In this document: in pieces, positions 63,771-64,000 of the stretch | Numbering within the stretch: position 1 is the stretch's first letter | How the letters are laid out: every line of letters starts with the position of its first letter | Source: Thioalkalivibrio paradoxus | GTDB lineage: Bacteria; Pseudomonadota; Gammaproteobacteria; Ectothiorhodospirales; Ectothiorhodospiraceae | Length of the DNA stretch: 64,000 nucleotides | Direction of reading: 5' to 3' | Assembly (NCBI GenBank): GCA_011390565.1 | Contig: JAABSC010000003.1 | Span: forward strand, 163,579 to 227,578 | Translations under genes and position numbers: made by a program | Notes under the pieces: generated by a model | What the model saw: the letters and a program-made list of their open reading frames with translations, nothing else | What the model was told of the DNA's origin: nothing | Database searches by the model: none

Positions 63771-64000
63771 ATGAGATTGATTCTACTTGCGGTGCCCTGC
63801 TTTCTGCTCAGTCTGCTGCCCGCCTTGTTCGTTACCGGTGCTGTCGCAGGCTTCCTGTGGCTTTTTGTCTACGGGGATAATCCCTGGCCCGATCGTGCCG
63901 ACATCGTGATCGCATCGGCGTTCCTGCTCAGCTGGGTTTCGGTCGGGACATTGCTGACCCTAGGGCTGATTCGCGATCCCCGGATCCGCAATCTGCCCAC
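63771..64000 (+). CDS. Membrane protein, partial (runs off window)
   Basis: The first 76 residues read MRLILLAVPCFLLSLLPALF with further hydrophobic segments and a DNPWPDRADIV loop. It is truncated by the window end. The purine-rich GAGGGGGGGG lies ahead of the ATG. The family is unknown. Confidence 0.5.
   Translation, partial: MRLILLAVPCFLLSLLPALFVTGAVAGFLWLFVYGDNPWPDRADIVIASAFLLSWVSVGTLLTLGLIRDPRIRNLP

Overview
The window looks like a chromosomal piece of a GC-rich, sulfur-oxidising chemolithoautotrophic gammaproteobacterium, most likely Ectothiorhodospiraceae of the Thioalkalivibrio type. This is inferred from a complete sulfur-oxidising heterodisulfide-reductase-like (sHdr) locus with two lipoate-binding proteins, a soxB gene, and gammaproteobacterial gene order around rpsF-rpsR-rplI-dnaB-alr and hflK-hflC-purA-rnr-rlmB. 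No species assignment is possible from the sequence alone.

Layout. 1-2340: a TonB-dependent receptor ending at a strong shared terminator. 2366-10400 (minus strand): the sulfur block rhodanese-tusA / hdrC1-hdrB1-hdrA-hyp-hdrC2-hdrB2-lbpA1-dsrE-lbpA2. 10653-14680: a small conserved protein, a BepA-like M48 protease, two abutting foldback elements, and soxB. 14690-29390: core genes (alr, dnaB with a homing-endonuclease intein, rplI, a DUF2232 membrane protein, rpsR, rpsF, rlmB, rnr, tRNA-Leu(CAG), purA, hisZ, DUF2065, hflC, hflK). 29524-36988: NAD-malic enzyme, an EF-hand-like membrane protein, DUF2237, a PagL-like deacylase, darP and selO. 37185-40779: an exbB-exbD-exbD-tonB operon with an exported accessory protein. 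41119-50950: a SHOCT lipoprotein, an M48-LemA pair, a patatin, an MFS transporter, a DUF533 protein, a short LOV photoreceptor with SRPBCC and HIT neighbours, and a MOSC protein. 50951-64000: accessory and decayed DNA (AraC remnant, AbrB-type membrane protein, hydrolase, dinB abutting a broken toxin-antitoxin pair, intradiol dioxygenase, exonuclease, truncated DUF1810, methyltransferase and Nudix pieces, an Rpn-family protein and its remnant, a NERD protein, a lipoprotein, small membrane proteins).

How the genes fit together. SoxB would release sulfate from protein-bound sulfur in the periplasm. Rhodanese, TusA and DsrE would relay sulfane sulfur in the cytoplasm to the sHdr complex, which passes electrons through lipoylated LbpA proteins. 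The TonB operon and the receptor could form an outer-membrane uptake route.

The most unusual non-coding signal is a family of 137-bp elements built from four 13-bp GGGGTCAGACCCC palindromes with identical 23/78/23-bp start-to-start spacing around a 65-nt spacer of constant length but variable sequence. There are four exact copies plus one longer and one shorter variant, all between 40.8 and 55.5 kb and mostly between convergent gene ends. Other points of interest are two tandem near-perfect foldback elements after bepA, paired dyads upstream of hdrC1, the dnaB intein, a short LOV protein, and several gene-fusion or deletion scars in the last 8 kb.
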